7,507 nt of DNA, taken from contig JAODMX010000357.1 of the NCBI GenBank assembly GCA_025464735.1, positions 1-7,507 on the forward strand, read 5' to 3'. The translations under genes were made by a program, and so were the position numbers. This document shows, in pieces, positions 1 to 7,507 of this stretch. Source of the DNA: Frondihabitans sp. (GTDB lineage: Bacteria > Actinomycetota > Actinomycetes > Actinomycetales > Microbacteriaceae). The notes beneath the pieces were generated by a model. It was not told the origin of the DNA. It worked only from the letters and a program-made list of their open reading frames with translations, and ran no database searches. The stretch's first letter is position 1. Each line of letters begins with the position of its first letter.

Positions 1-1206
1 GAGGTCCTTCAAGACGGCGGCGAAGATGCTCGCGAACTCGTCGATTTCGGCATCGCCGACGATGAGCGGCGGTGCAATACGGATACTGGAGTCATTGGCG
101 GCGTTCACGATGAGGCCTGCCGCCAGAGCGCGCGCAGACACCTCGCCCGCGATCGGCTCCGTCAGACCGACGCCGATGAGAAGACCACGGCCGCGCACCT
201 CTTCGACGAGCGGCGAACCGATCGCTCTGATGACGTCGCGGATCTGCTGCCCACGAAGAGCAGCATTCTGGATCAGTCCGGCCGACTCGATCTCGCCGAG
301 AACGGCGTTCGCAGCCGTGGTGGCGAGCGGATTGCCACCGAAAGTGGAGCCGTGCTGGCCGGCCTCGAAGAGGTCGGACGTGCTGCCGAAGGTGACGAGA
401 GCCCCGATCGGGACTCCGCCCGCGATGCCCTTGGCGATGGTGACCGCGTCGGGGACGACATCCAGTTGCTGATAGGTGAACCAGGATCCCGTGCGCCCGA
501 CTCCGGTCTGGATCTCGTCCAGCACTAGCAGGGCTCCGTGCTGCGACGTCAGCTCGCGCGCCCGCTTCAGGAAGCCTTCGGGAAGATCAACCACGCCGGC
601 CTCCCCCTTGATCGGCTCGACGATCAGACCAGCGACGGTGTCGTCGATGGAACTCTCGAGAGCCTCGAGGTTCGACTCGATGTGCTCGACGCCGGGAACC
701 ATCGGTTCGAAGGCCTCACGTAGGGCCGGCTTGCCGGTCAGCGCGAGGGAGCCCATGGTGCGCCCGTGGAACGAGTTCTGCAGCGAGAGGATGCGCGTCT
801 TGCGCCCGTCCGCTCCCCGGTTGAGACGCATCAGTTTGAAGGCCGCCTCGTTGGCCTCGGCCCCGGAATTGCCGTAGTAGACCCGGCCGCGATCGCCCGC
901 ACCGGTGATCCGCTTGAGGCGCTCGGCGAGTTCGACCTGCGACGGGGTGGCGAAGTAGTTGGAGACGTGCACGAGAGTCGCGGCCTGGCTCGACAGAGCG
1001 TCAACGAGTACAGGATGCGCGTGCCCGAGAGAGTTCACAGCGATCCCCGCAAGGAAGTCGAGGTAGCGCTTTCCGTCGACATCCCAGACGGAACAGCCCT
1101 CACCGCGGGCGAGCATCACCTTCGGCGTGGTCAAGGACTTCATGATCGAGTCACCGAATCGGCGCTGCCACGTGCCTTCGGTTGTCGTTGTGGAGGTGGT
1201 GGTCAT
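1..1206 (-). CDS. argD: Acetylornithine aminotransferase, 3' end cut by window edge
   Basis: PLP-dependent class III aminotransferase that converts N-acetylglutamate 5-semialdehyde plus glutamate to N2-acetylornithine and 2-oxoglutarate in the cytosolic arginine pathway. The frame is open for 402 codons from ATG at 1206 to the window edge. Family length is about 400, so only the last residues and the stop are missing. Visible motifs are [13 protein letters not shown] (residues 112-124, cofactor phosphate loop), NSFHGRT (144-150), [12 protein letters not shown] (229-240, D230 for the pyridine nitrogen), TIAKGIAGG (256-264, K259 as Schiff-base lysine) and GSTFGGNP (286-293). The N-terminus is a run of Thr/Ser (residues 2-9) before conserved sequence begins. 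The start overlaps the argB stop (ATGA) and has a strong Shine-Dalgarno, so it is secure and translation is probably coupled to argB. Some family members also act as succinyldiaminopimelate aminotransferase; operon context favours arginine synthesis. Confidence 0.96.
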   Translation of the reverse strand, partial: MTTTSTTTTEGTWQRRFGDSIMKSLTTPKVMLARGEGCSVWDVDGKRYLDFLAGIAVNSLGHAHPVLVDALSSQAATLVHVSNYFATPSQVELAERLKRITGAGDRGRVYYGNSGAEANEAAFKLMRLNRGADGRKTRILSLQNSFHGRTMGSLALTGKPALREAFEPMVPGVEHIESNLEALESSIDDTVAGLIVEPIKGEAGVVDLPEGFLKRARELTSQHGALLVLDEIQTGVGRTGSWFTYQQLDVVPDAVTIAKGIAGGVPIGALVTFGSTSDLFEAGQHGSTFGGNPLATTAANAVLGEIESAGLIQNAALRGQQIRDVIRAIGSPLVEEVRGRGLLIGVGLTEPIAGEVSARALAAGLIVNAANDSSIRIAPPLIVGDAEIDEFASIFAAVLKDL

Positions 1207-2120
1207 GACTGTCCTTTCTTTTTACTGTTGGGGATGACCTCGGTGCCCGCACCGCGCTGGGTGAAGATCTCGAGGAGGATGGAATGCGGGATCCGGCCGT
1301 CGATAATGGTCGCACCCCCGACTCCTGCGACGACGGCGTCGAGGCAGGCGGTCATCTTGGGGATCATGCCGGACTCGAGCCGCGGAAGCAGCTCGGTCAG
1401 TTCGTCGACCGTGATGAGGGCGACGAGCGACGTTCGGTCCGGCCAGTCAGCGTAGAGGCCGGGGACGTCGGTGAGCATCACCAGTTTGGAGGCCTGGAGC
1501 GCGATCGCGAGGGCGGCAGCAGCCGCATCGGCATTCACGTTGAGGGCCAGGTCGCTGTCGGCGTCGTTCACGGCGATCGAGGAGACGACCGGGATCCGGC
1601 CCGCCTCGATCTCGGCGAGCACACGCGTCGGGTCGACATGAGTGATGTCGCCCACGTGGCCCAGATCGAAGACATCACCGTCAACCTCGACACCGCGCTT
1701 ATGACCCTCGAAGAGCCGTGCAGAATCGGTGCCGTCGCTGAAGACACCGCGCGCAAGGTCGCCGTGCTCGTTCATGAGGTCGACGATCTCGCGGTTCACC
1801 TCACCGGCGAGCACGTCGCGGACGACCGAGATGGCCTCGGTTGTCGTGACGCGGTAGCCGCCGCGGAACTCGCTCTCGATGCCGGCCGCCTTGAGCGCAG
1901 CCGAGATCTGCGGACCGCCGCCGTGCACGACGACGGGGTGCAGACCGACGTGGCGGAGGTAGACCATGTCTTCGGCGAACGCCCGCTTGAGATCGTCGTT
2001 GATCATGGCATTGCCGCCGTACTTCACGACGACGATCTTGCCGTTGTAGCTCTTGAGCCACGGCAGAGACTCGATGAGCGTCGCGGCCTTGACGGCGGCG
2101 ATGGCCTGTTCTGTATCCAT
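1203..2120 (-). CDS. argB: Acetylglutamate kinase
   Basis: Amino-acid kinase family enzyme (305 aa) that phosphorylates N-acetyl-L-glutamate with ATP, the second step and usual arginine-feedback point of the pathway. Motifs seen are KYGGNAM (33-39, phosphate-binding lysine K33), HGGGPQI (66-72), GGYRVTT (87-93, R90 for the substrate), [12 protein letters not shown] (194-205) and ESGMIPKM (249-256, catalytic K255). About 27 residues precede the first strand, forming a predicted N-terminal helix of the kind found in hexameric, arginine-inhibited enzymes; inhibition is inferred. I chose ATG at 2120 because a TGAGG Shine-Dalgarno lies 8 nt upstream. An in-frame ATG at 2156 would extend it 12 residues into argJ and lacks such support. 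The stop overlaps the argD start (ATGA). Oddities: the normally conserved GLSGxD loop reads [13 protein letters not shown] (125-137), and the C-terminus SKKKGQS is A-rich because it contains the argD ribosome site. Confidence 0.96.
   Translation of the reverse strand: MDTEQAIAAVKAATLIESLPWLKSYNGKIVVVKYGGNAMINDDLKRAFAEDMVYLRHVGLHPVVVHGGGPQISAALKAAGIESEFRGGYRVTTTEAISVVRDVLAGEVNREIVDLMNEHGDLARGVFSDGTDSARLFEGHKRGVEVDGDVFDLGHVGDITHVDPTRVLAEIEAGRIPVVSSIAVNDADSDLALNVNADAAAAALAIALQASKLVMLTDVPGLYADWPDRTSLVALITVDELTELLPRLESGMIPKMTACLDAVVAGVGGATIIDGRIPHSILLEIFTQRGAGTEVIPNSKKKGQS
1212..1219 (-). promoter_or_regulatory. Strong Shine-Dalgarno of argD inside argB
   Basis: The minus strand reads AGAAAGGA, an eight-base match to the actinobacterial anti-Shine-Dalgarno, followed by a 5-nt spacer (CAGTC) and the argD ATG at 1206. 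It lies in the last codons of argB and fixes the argD start. It is the strongest ribosome binding site in the window. Confidence 0.85.
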
Positions 2121-2128
2121 CGTCACCG

Positions 2129-2133
2129 CCTCA
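2129..2133 (-). promoter_or_regulatory. Shine-Dalgarno of argB at the argJ stop
   Basis: The minus strand reads TGAGG, where TGA is the argJ stop codon, followed by 8 nt and the argB ATG at 2120. This spacing decides the argB start against an in-frame GTG at 2126, which is too close to the site, and ATG at 2156. Sharing bases with the argJ stop suggests ribosomes finishing argJ re-initiate on argB. Confidence 0.7.
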
Positions 2134-3288
2134 GCTCGAGTACGCGCTGTTCTCATGCACGTAATCGTGCGTGAGATCGTTGGTCAGGATCGTGGCAGTC
2201 GCCTCGCCCGCGTGGAGATCGACGAGCACGTGCACGCTGCGCGCACTCAGGTCGACCTCATCACTGGGACGATCGGGCGCGCCCTTGGAGCACACTCGCA
2301 CACCGTTCATCGACACGTCGACGTTGTAGGGGTCGAACTCGGCCGTCGTCGTGCCGATGGCGGCCAGCACTCGACCCCAGTTGGGGTCGTTGCCGAAGAC
2401 CGCGGCCTTGAAGAGGTTGTTGCGGGCGATCGACCGACCGACCTCAACGGCCTCGTCTTCGGAGACCGCGCTGCGGATCTCGATCGCGATGTCGTGCGAA
2501 GCACCCTCGGCGTCGGCCTGAAGCTGCTCGGCCAGGTCTTTGCACAGGGCAGTGACCGCTCGGGTGAATTCTTCTGTCGACGGCGCGACCTCCGACTCGG
2601 CGCTGGCCAACAGCACCACGGTGTCGTTGGTCGACATGCAGCCGTCGGAGTCGAGCCGATCGAAACTCACGCGAGTCGCCTCGCGAAGCGCGTGGTCGAG
2701 GCCTTGCGCGGGAACGTCGGCGTCGGTCGTGAGCACGACGAGCATCGTGGCGAGGCCCGGCGCGAGCATGCCCGCCCCCTTCGCCATGCCTCCGATGCTC
2801 CAGCCGTCGCCCTGGACAACCGCCTGCTTGGGGTGCGTGTCGGTGGTCATGATCGCCGTAGCGGCGTCCAGCCCGCCGTCTGGCGTCAGGGCGGAAGCGG
2901 CCGCTCTGGATCCGGCGATCACCCGGTCACGGAAGGTCTGGTCGCCGGTGCCGATGAGGCCGGTCGAGCACACGACGACATCGCCGGCGGAGACCTCGAG
3001 CGCCTCGGCCACGGCCTCGGCGGTCGCGTGAGTGGTCTGGAACCCGAAGGCACCGGTGAAACAGTTGGCGCCACCGGAGTTGAGGACGACCGCTCTCGCC
3101 TGCCCGTCGGCAACGACCTGCTGAGACCAGATGACGGGGTTGGCCTTCGCACGGTTGCTCGTGAAGACAGCTGCCGCGGCCGAGCTCCGCCCGCGGTTGA
3201 CGACCAGTGCAACGTCGGGCGTACCGGACGCCTTCAGGCCGGCCGTCACTCCGGCCGCCTCGAATCCTTGAGCCGCGGTAACGCTCAC
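2131..3288 (-). CDS. argJ: Glutamate N-acetyltransferase (ornithine acetyltransferase), self-cleaving
   Basis: Ornithine acetyltransferase (385 aa) that transfers the acetyl group from N-acetylornithine to glutamate, releasing ornithine and recycling acetylglutamate. Some members also use acetyl-CoA for the first step; which type this is cannot be told from sequence alone. The precursor normally cleaves itself before a nucleophilic threonine; here this is LATML, cleaving A180/T181, giving an alpha chain of 180 and a beta chain of 205 residues. The oxyanion-hole motif STGLIG (108-113), IMTTDTHPK (146-154) with the conserved lysine, [10 protein letters not shown] (213-222), GNDPNWGR (299-306) and the conserved C-terminal [10 protein letters not shown] are all present. 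The start is GTG at 3288, overlapping the argC stop (GTGA); a weak GGGGTGG lies 4 nt upstream. The N-terminus SVTAAQGF matches the family start. Confidence 0.97.
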   Translation of the reverse strand: MSVTAAQGFEAAGVTAGLKASGTPDVALVVNRGRSSAAAAVFTSNRAKANPVIWSQQVVADGQARAVVLNSGGANCFTGAFGFQTTHATAEAVAEALEVSAGDVVVCSTGLIGTGDQTFRDRVIAGSRAAASALTPDGGLDAATAIMTTDTHPKQAVVQGDGWSIGGMAKGAGMLAPGLATMLVVLTTDADVPAQGLDHALREATRVSFDRLDSDGCMSTNDTVVLLASAESEVAPSTEEFTRAVTALCKDLAEQLQADAEGASHDIAIEIRSAVSEDEAVEVGRSIARNNLFKAAVFGNDPNWGRVLAAIGTTTAEFDPYNVDVSMNGVRVCSKGAPDRPSDEVDLSARSVHVLVDLHAGEATATILTNDLTHDYVHENSAYSS

Positions 3289-4334
3289 GGTGCCACCCCA
3301 TTCACGGTCAGACCCAGCGTCTCGGAGAGACCGAGTGCGATGTTCGCCGACTGGATAGCGGCTCCCGCCGTGCCCTTGACGAGGTTGTCGAGAGCCGAGA
3401 TGACCACCACCCGGCCCGCCGCCTCGTCGACGGTGAGGCCGATCAGGGCCGTATTCGCACCGAGGGTGTCGGCTACACGGGGGTAGTCACCGGCCGGCAA
3501 CAGGTGGACGAAGGGCTCGGGGTCGTACGCGAGCTCCCAGGCGCGACGGAGGTCGGGCTCGGTGACGCCCGGTGCGAGTCGCGCGGTCGTCGTCGCCAGG
3601 ATCCCACGCGCCATCGGCACGAGGACCGGGGTGAACGAAAGTCGCACGTCGGTGCCGCCTGCCACCCGAAGGTTCTGCTGCGTCTCGGGGACGTGACGGT
3701 GCGTGCCACCCACACCGTACGCGGAAGCAGACCCCATCAACTCGCTTGCGAGAAGATGCGGCTTGAGCGACTTGCCAGCACCGGAAGGGCCGACGGCGAG
3801 GACCGACACGATGTCGTCGACCTCGATCAAGCCGGCCTCGACCCCGGGGGCCAAGGCCAATGTGATGGCTGTGACATTGCACCCGGGAACCGCGATGCGC
3901 TTGGTGCCGACGAGGTCGGCGCGCTGCTTCTCGGCACGACCGGCGTGCACCAACTCGGGGAGACCGTACGTCCAAGCCCCGTAGTACTCACCGCCGTAGA
4001 ACGCAGCCCAGTCTTTCTCGTCGGTAAGACGGTGATCGGCACCGCAGTCGACGACCAGCGTGTCCTCATCGAGCTCGGCCGTGATCTCACCAGACTTTCC
4101 GTGCGGCAGAGCGAGGAAGACGACGTCGTGGCCCTGGAGGTTCGCGGGATTCGTCTCGAGGAGCGTGAGGTGCGCGAGGGAGCGCAGATGGGGCTGGGCA
4201 GCGATGAGCGGCTGCCCGGCGTTTGTGAACGCGGTGACGGTCGTCACCTCGAATTCTGGATGATCGGCGAGGAGTCTGAGGAGCTCCCCGCCGGCGTAAC
4301 CGCTTGCGCCTGCAACGGCGACGGATAAAGGCAT
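3285..4334 (-). CDS. argC: N-acetyl-gamma-glutamyl-phosphate reductase
   Basis: NADPH-dependent reductase (349 aa) that converts N-acetylglutamyl 5-phosphate, the ArgB product, to N-acetylglutamate 5-semialdehyde, the ArgD substrate. The N-terminal Rossmann fold carries GASGYAGGE (9-17) for NADP binding. The catalytic cysteine is C152 in VPGCNVTA (149-156). SGAGKS (184-189) and THRHVPE (211-217), with the expected catalytic histidine, belong to the C-terminal domain, and [14 protein letters not shown] (320-333) is the family C-terminal signature. ATG at 4334 is the only reasonable start because the nucleotide-binding motif begins eight codons later. It is the first gene of the arg cluster, 56 bp after pheT. 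Shine-Dalgarno pairing is poor, but a TAGGGT hexamer lies six bases upstream, suggesting leaderless initiation. The end overlaps argJ by four bases. Confidence 0.97.
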   Translation of the reverse strand: MPLSVAVAGASGYAGGELLRLLADHPEFEVTTVTAFTNAGQPLIAAQPHLRSLAHLTLLETNPANLQGHDVVFLALPHGKSGEITAELDEDTLVVDCGADHRLTDEKDWAAFYGGEYYGAWTYGLPELVHAGRAEKQRADLVGTKRIAVPGCNVTAITLALAPGVEAGLIEVDDIVSVLAVGPSGAGKSLKPHLLASELMGSASAYGVGGTHRHVPETQQNLRVAGGTDVRLSFTPVLVPMARGILATTTARLAPGVTEPDLRRAWELAYDPEPFVHLLPAGDYPRVADTLGANTALIGLTVDEAAGRVVVISALDNLVKGTAGAAIQSANIALGLSETLGLTVNGVAP

Positions 4335-4340
4335 GCTTCT

Positions 4341-4346
4341 ACCCTA
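4341..4346 (-). promoter_or_regulatory. Candidate -10 element for a leaderless argC transcript
   Basis: The minus strand reads TAGGGT, which fits the actinobacterial -10 pattern TANNNT. Six bases separate it from the A of the argC ATG, which places the expected transcription start on or next to the start codon. No recognisable -35 box is seen about 17 bases upstream. No good Shine-Dalgarno lies before argC, as expected for a leaderless mRNA. The only alternative is a weak AGAAG, one base from the ATG. Confidence 0.5.
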
Positions 4347-4365
4347 ATGTTCGGAACGGACGAGA

Positions 4366-4413
4366 TCGGGGCGGCGGCGCTTCACGACGGTCAGTCGCGG
4401 AGCGCCGCCCCGA
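4366..4413 (-). terminator. GC-rich hairpin at the end of pheT, possible terminator
   Basis: The outer arms are 4366-4381 and 4401-4413. They pair over 13 bp with a single 3-nt bulge (one extra GGC-type unit in the 4366-4381 arm). A nested stem, 4385-4388 with 4394-4397, closes a 5-nt loop, with a 3x3 internal loop between the stems. The hairpin starts in the last pheT codons, encloses the stop codon (4393-4391) and ends about 20 bases before the argC -10-like element. No U-tract follows in the direction of transcription, so it is not a classical Rho-independent terminator. U-less hairpins are often proposed as terminators or RNA 3'-end stabilisers in actinobacteria. It could equally be a partial attenuator allowing read-through into argC. 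Confidence 0.45.
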
Positions 4414-6930
4414 ATCGCTCGCCGGACAGACGCACCGCGCCCTCCTTCGCCTCGGACGCCTCTTTGGCGGTGAGGGTGCGGTCGTTCGCGCGGAATCGCA
4501 GCGCGAACGTGAGGGACTTGGAGTCTTCTGGCAGGCCTTCGCCGCGGTAGTCGTCGACCAGGCGAGCGTTCTCGAGAAGGTCACCCGCGCCTTCGATCAC
4601 GGCGGCGAGCACCTCACCGGCGGGCGCGTCGGCACCGACCACGAGGGAGAGGTCTTGCGTGGCGACCGGGTAACCGGAGATGGGGGTCGGCTGCGGATGG
4701 GTGCGGGCCAGTTCGATAAGGCGATCGAGGTCGATCTCGGCCACGACCACGGTGCGCGGGAGGTCGAGGTCGAGGGCCACCGCGGGCAGGAGCTCGCCCG
4801 CAAAGCCGATGACCTCGTCGCCCACCAGTACGTCGGCCGTGCGGCCCGGATGGAGCGACGGGTGCGCGCTCTGACGAACGGTGATCTCTGCCGCGACCTC
4901 GGCGGCGGCGACCCGGAGATCGTCGAGCGCGTCGGCGAGACCGGTCAGTTCGGTCGGCTGACCGGGCTGACGCTCGACGCGGCTGCCCAGTGCGAGAACG
5001 GCAAGGTGGCGCGGCTGCTCGGGGAGACTGGCGTCGAGGGCGGCAAGAACATCGGCGCCGGGACGAGCAGCCCCCTCGGGGATGAAGTCGGTGCCGGGGA
5101 TGGCACTGGATGCGCTACCAGTCGCGGCGCCGCGTGCGAAGTAGACGGAGCCGGTCTCGTAAAGAGCCAGGTCGACGAGGCCGCGGGAGACATTGCGCCG
5201 CGCAGTGTCGAGCAGGCCCGGGATCAGCGACATACGCATCTCCGGCACCTCGACGTCGAGCGGGTTCGCGAGGCGAACCGGCACAGCAGTCTCGGGGCCG
5301 TTGAACCGCGGAGCGAAGGCCGCGTTGCGGGCGGCCGACACGAACGGATAGGCGTAGACCTCGGTGAGGCCGGCGGCGGCAAGGCCGGCCGACACGGCGC
5401 GGCGGAGCGACTGCTCGCGCGTCAGACCCCGACCTGACGGGGCCACGGGGAGGACGGACGGGATCCGGTCGTATCCGGTGATCCTGGCGACCTCTTCGAC
5501 GAGGTCGGCGGCGTGAGCGAGGTCGGGCCGCCAGGTGGGCGGCGTAACGCTCCAACCGCCGTCGGCGTTCTCGACCGTCGCGCCGATCGCCAGGAGGCTC
5601 TCTTCGATCTCCGCAGTCGTGTACTCGACACCGATCAGGCTTTCAGCGCGACCCTCGGGCAGATAGATGGCCTTCGGGGCAACGGAGACGTCGTACTCGG
5701 ATCCGAGGGAATCGGCGGTGCCCCCCGCGAGCTCGACGAGGAGCTGGACGGCGCGGTCAGCGGCGGCACGGCTGACTCTCGGGTCGACGCTCCGCTCGAA
5801 ACGGCGCGAGGCCTCGCTGGGAAGCTTGTGCCGACGCGCGCTGCGCGCGACTCCGACAGACTCGAAAGTCGCCGCCTCGATGACGATGTCGGTGGTCGCG
5901 TCGCTCACCTCGGTGCGGGCGCCACCCATCACTCCGGCGAGGCCGATCGGGCCCTCGTCGTCGGTGATGAGGAGGTCTTCGGGGTCGAGGGTGCGGTCGA
6001 CGCTGTCAAGCGTGGTGAGGTGCTCGCCTGGCCGTGCCCGGCGAACCGTGAAGCCACCGGCGACCTTCGCGAGGTCGTAGGCGTGAAGTGGCTGCCCAAT
6101 TTCGAGCATCACGTAGTTGGTGATGTCGACGGGCAGCGAAATCGACCGCATCCCTGCGAGGCGCAGACGCGACTTCATTGCTGGCGGCGTTGGACGAGTG
6201 CCGTCGATGCCGCGGACGACCGCGGTGATGAAGGTGCTGACCCCGGCGCGGCCTCGAATCGGCGCCGTGTCGTCGACGACGACGGAGAATCCGTTGCGCG
6301 TCGGCGCCTCTTTGCCTGGCGAGGCCGGATCGCGATAGGCCGCGCCAGTCGCGTGCGAGTACTCCCGGGCGACACCGCGAATGCTCAGCGCATAGCCGCG
6401 GTCGGGCGTGACATTGATCTCGACCGCAGCGTCATCAAGGCCGAGGAGCGGGATCGCATCGGCACCGATTTCAGGATCCAGGCCCAGATCTTTGAGAAGG
6501 AGGATTCCGTCGTGCTCGTCGCCGAGACCCAGCTCGCGCGCCGACGCGATCATGCCGTCGGAGACATGGCCGTAGGTCTTGCGTGCGGCGATCGGGAACG
6601 GGCCGGGCAGCACAGCCCCCGGAAGCGTCACAACGACCTTGTCGCCGACGGCGAAGTTGTGCGCGCCGCAGACGATGCCGCGCACGTCGTCGTCGTTGGT
6701 TGCGTAGTCGGGCCCCACGGCGATCCGGCACCAGTTGATGGTCTTGCCGTTGGTCTGCTCTTCGGGCGTGAACTCGAGCACCTGGCCCACGACGAGAGGA
6801 CCGGTCACCTGAGAGAGGTGGACATCTTCTTCTTCGAAGCCGACGGACACGAGGGCGGCGTGGACGTGCTCCAGCGTGACGTCTTCGGGAAGATCGACCC
6901 ACTCGCCGAGCCAGCTCAGGGGAACGCGCA

Positions 6931-6931
<1 letters not shown>
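4391..6931 (-). CDS. pheT: Phenylalanyl-tRNA synthetase beta subunit
   Basis: Beta chain (846 aa) of the alpha2-beta2 cytosolic enzyme that charges tRNA-Phe. Domains in order are: the N-terminal segment MRVPLSWLGEWV; an EMAP-like tRNA-binding fold (about 40-150, with VCGAHNFAVGDKV and the DGMIAS element); the B3/4 editing domain that hydrolyses mischarged Tyr-tRNA (about 225-395, with VDITNYVMLEIGQPLHAYD at 268-286 and GVMGG at 333-337); B5 (about 420-490, PPTWRPDLAHAADLVEE, with acidic residues D470, D476, E479 and E480 likely for Mg2+); the catalytic-like fold (about 500-700); and the FDX-ACB anticodon-binding domain (about 752-845, from SGYPVATQDLSLVV to the C-terminus). Length is near the family norm and no domain is missing. 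ATG at 6931 shares one base with the pheS stop (TGATG), with a weak GGTGG 4 nt upstream, so expression is probably coupled. A strong hairpin overlaps the stop. Confidence 0.97.

Positions 6932-7507
<576 letters not shown>

Noticed and set aside
653..662. CTCTCGAGAG palindrome in argD
   Set aside because: Ten bases is short for a palindrome in 7.5 kb, it is inside coding sequence and it has no second copy that I noticed.
2121..2156. Longer ArgB starting at ATG 2156
   Set aside because: It would overlap argJ by 26 bases. ATG 2120 has a well-spaced TGAGG and gives the usual N-terminal length.
1284..2174. 296-codon plus-strand frame opposite argB
   Set aside because: It mirrors the argB reading frame, and argB carries all expected kinase motifs.
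2053..3486. 477-codon open frame on the plus strand opposite argJ and argB
   Set aside because: It is antisense to argJ with its intact motifs. The translation is rich in Arg, Gly and Val with no recognisable domain, typical of the mirror frame of GC-rich genes.
4304..5437. 377-codon plus-strand frame opposite the 3' half of pheT and the gap
   Set aside because: It is low-complexity Arg/Gly-rich translation antisense to pheT, without a recognisable family.
5835..5849. CGCGCGC-T-GCGCGCG palindrome in pheT
   Set aside because: Simple alternating CG in arginine/alanine codons is expected by chance at this GC content.

Overview
This is an ordinary housekeeping stretch from a high-GC Gram-positive bacterium. 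Every real gene lies on the minus strand. Read in transcription order (right to left), they are pheS (3' part), pheT, argC, argJ, argB and argD (nearly complete). Strong G/C preference at third codon positions, a GTG start and Shine-Dalgarno sequences matching AGAAAGGAGG point to Actinomycetota. The protein sequences and the pheST-argCJBD order suggest Microbacteriaceae or a close relative. The family assignment is an inference from memory of the families, not from a search.

Region 1 (7507 to 4391) encodes the two subunits of phenylalanyl-tRNA synthetase. The pheS stop and pheT start share one base (TGATG), as expected for subunits made together. PheT is full length with tRNA-binding, editing (B3/4), B5 and anticodon-binding (FDX-ACB) domains. 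Region 2 is the only real intergenic gap (4335 to 4390, 56 bp). A strong GC-rich bulged hairpin spans the pheT stop codon and runs into the gap. It is followed by a TAGGGT -10-like hexamer six bases before the argC ATG, so argC may be transcribed from its own promoter as a leaderless mRNA.

Region 3 (4334 to 1) is a tightly packed arginine-biosynthesis operon. ArgB phosphorylates N-acetylglutamate, ArgC reduces the acyl phosphate to the semialdehyde, ArgD transaminates it to N-acetylornithine, and ArgJ moves the acetyl group back to glutamate and releases ornithine. argC/argJ overlap by GTGA, argB/argD overlap by ATGA, and argJ/argB are separated by 10 bp, so translation is probably coupled throughout. 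The operon probably continues to the left, beyond the window.

I found no mobile element, RNA gene, CRISPR array or undescribed multi-gene system. Points that merit a second look are small: the hairpin/promoter arrangement ahead of argC, a perfect 11-bp inverted repeat inside pheS, an unusual substrate-loop sequence in ArgB, and an A-rich Shine-Dalgarno that shapes the ArgB C-terminus. The long plus-strand open frames are antisense shadows of the real genes.
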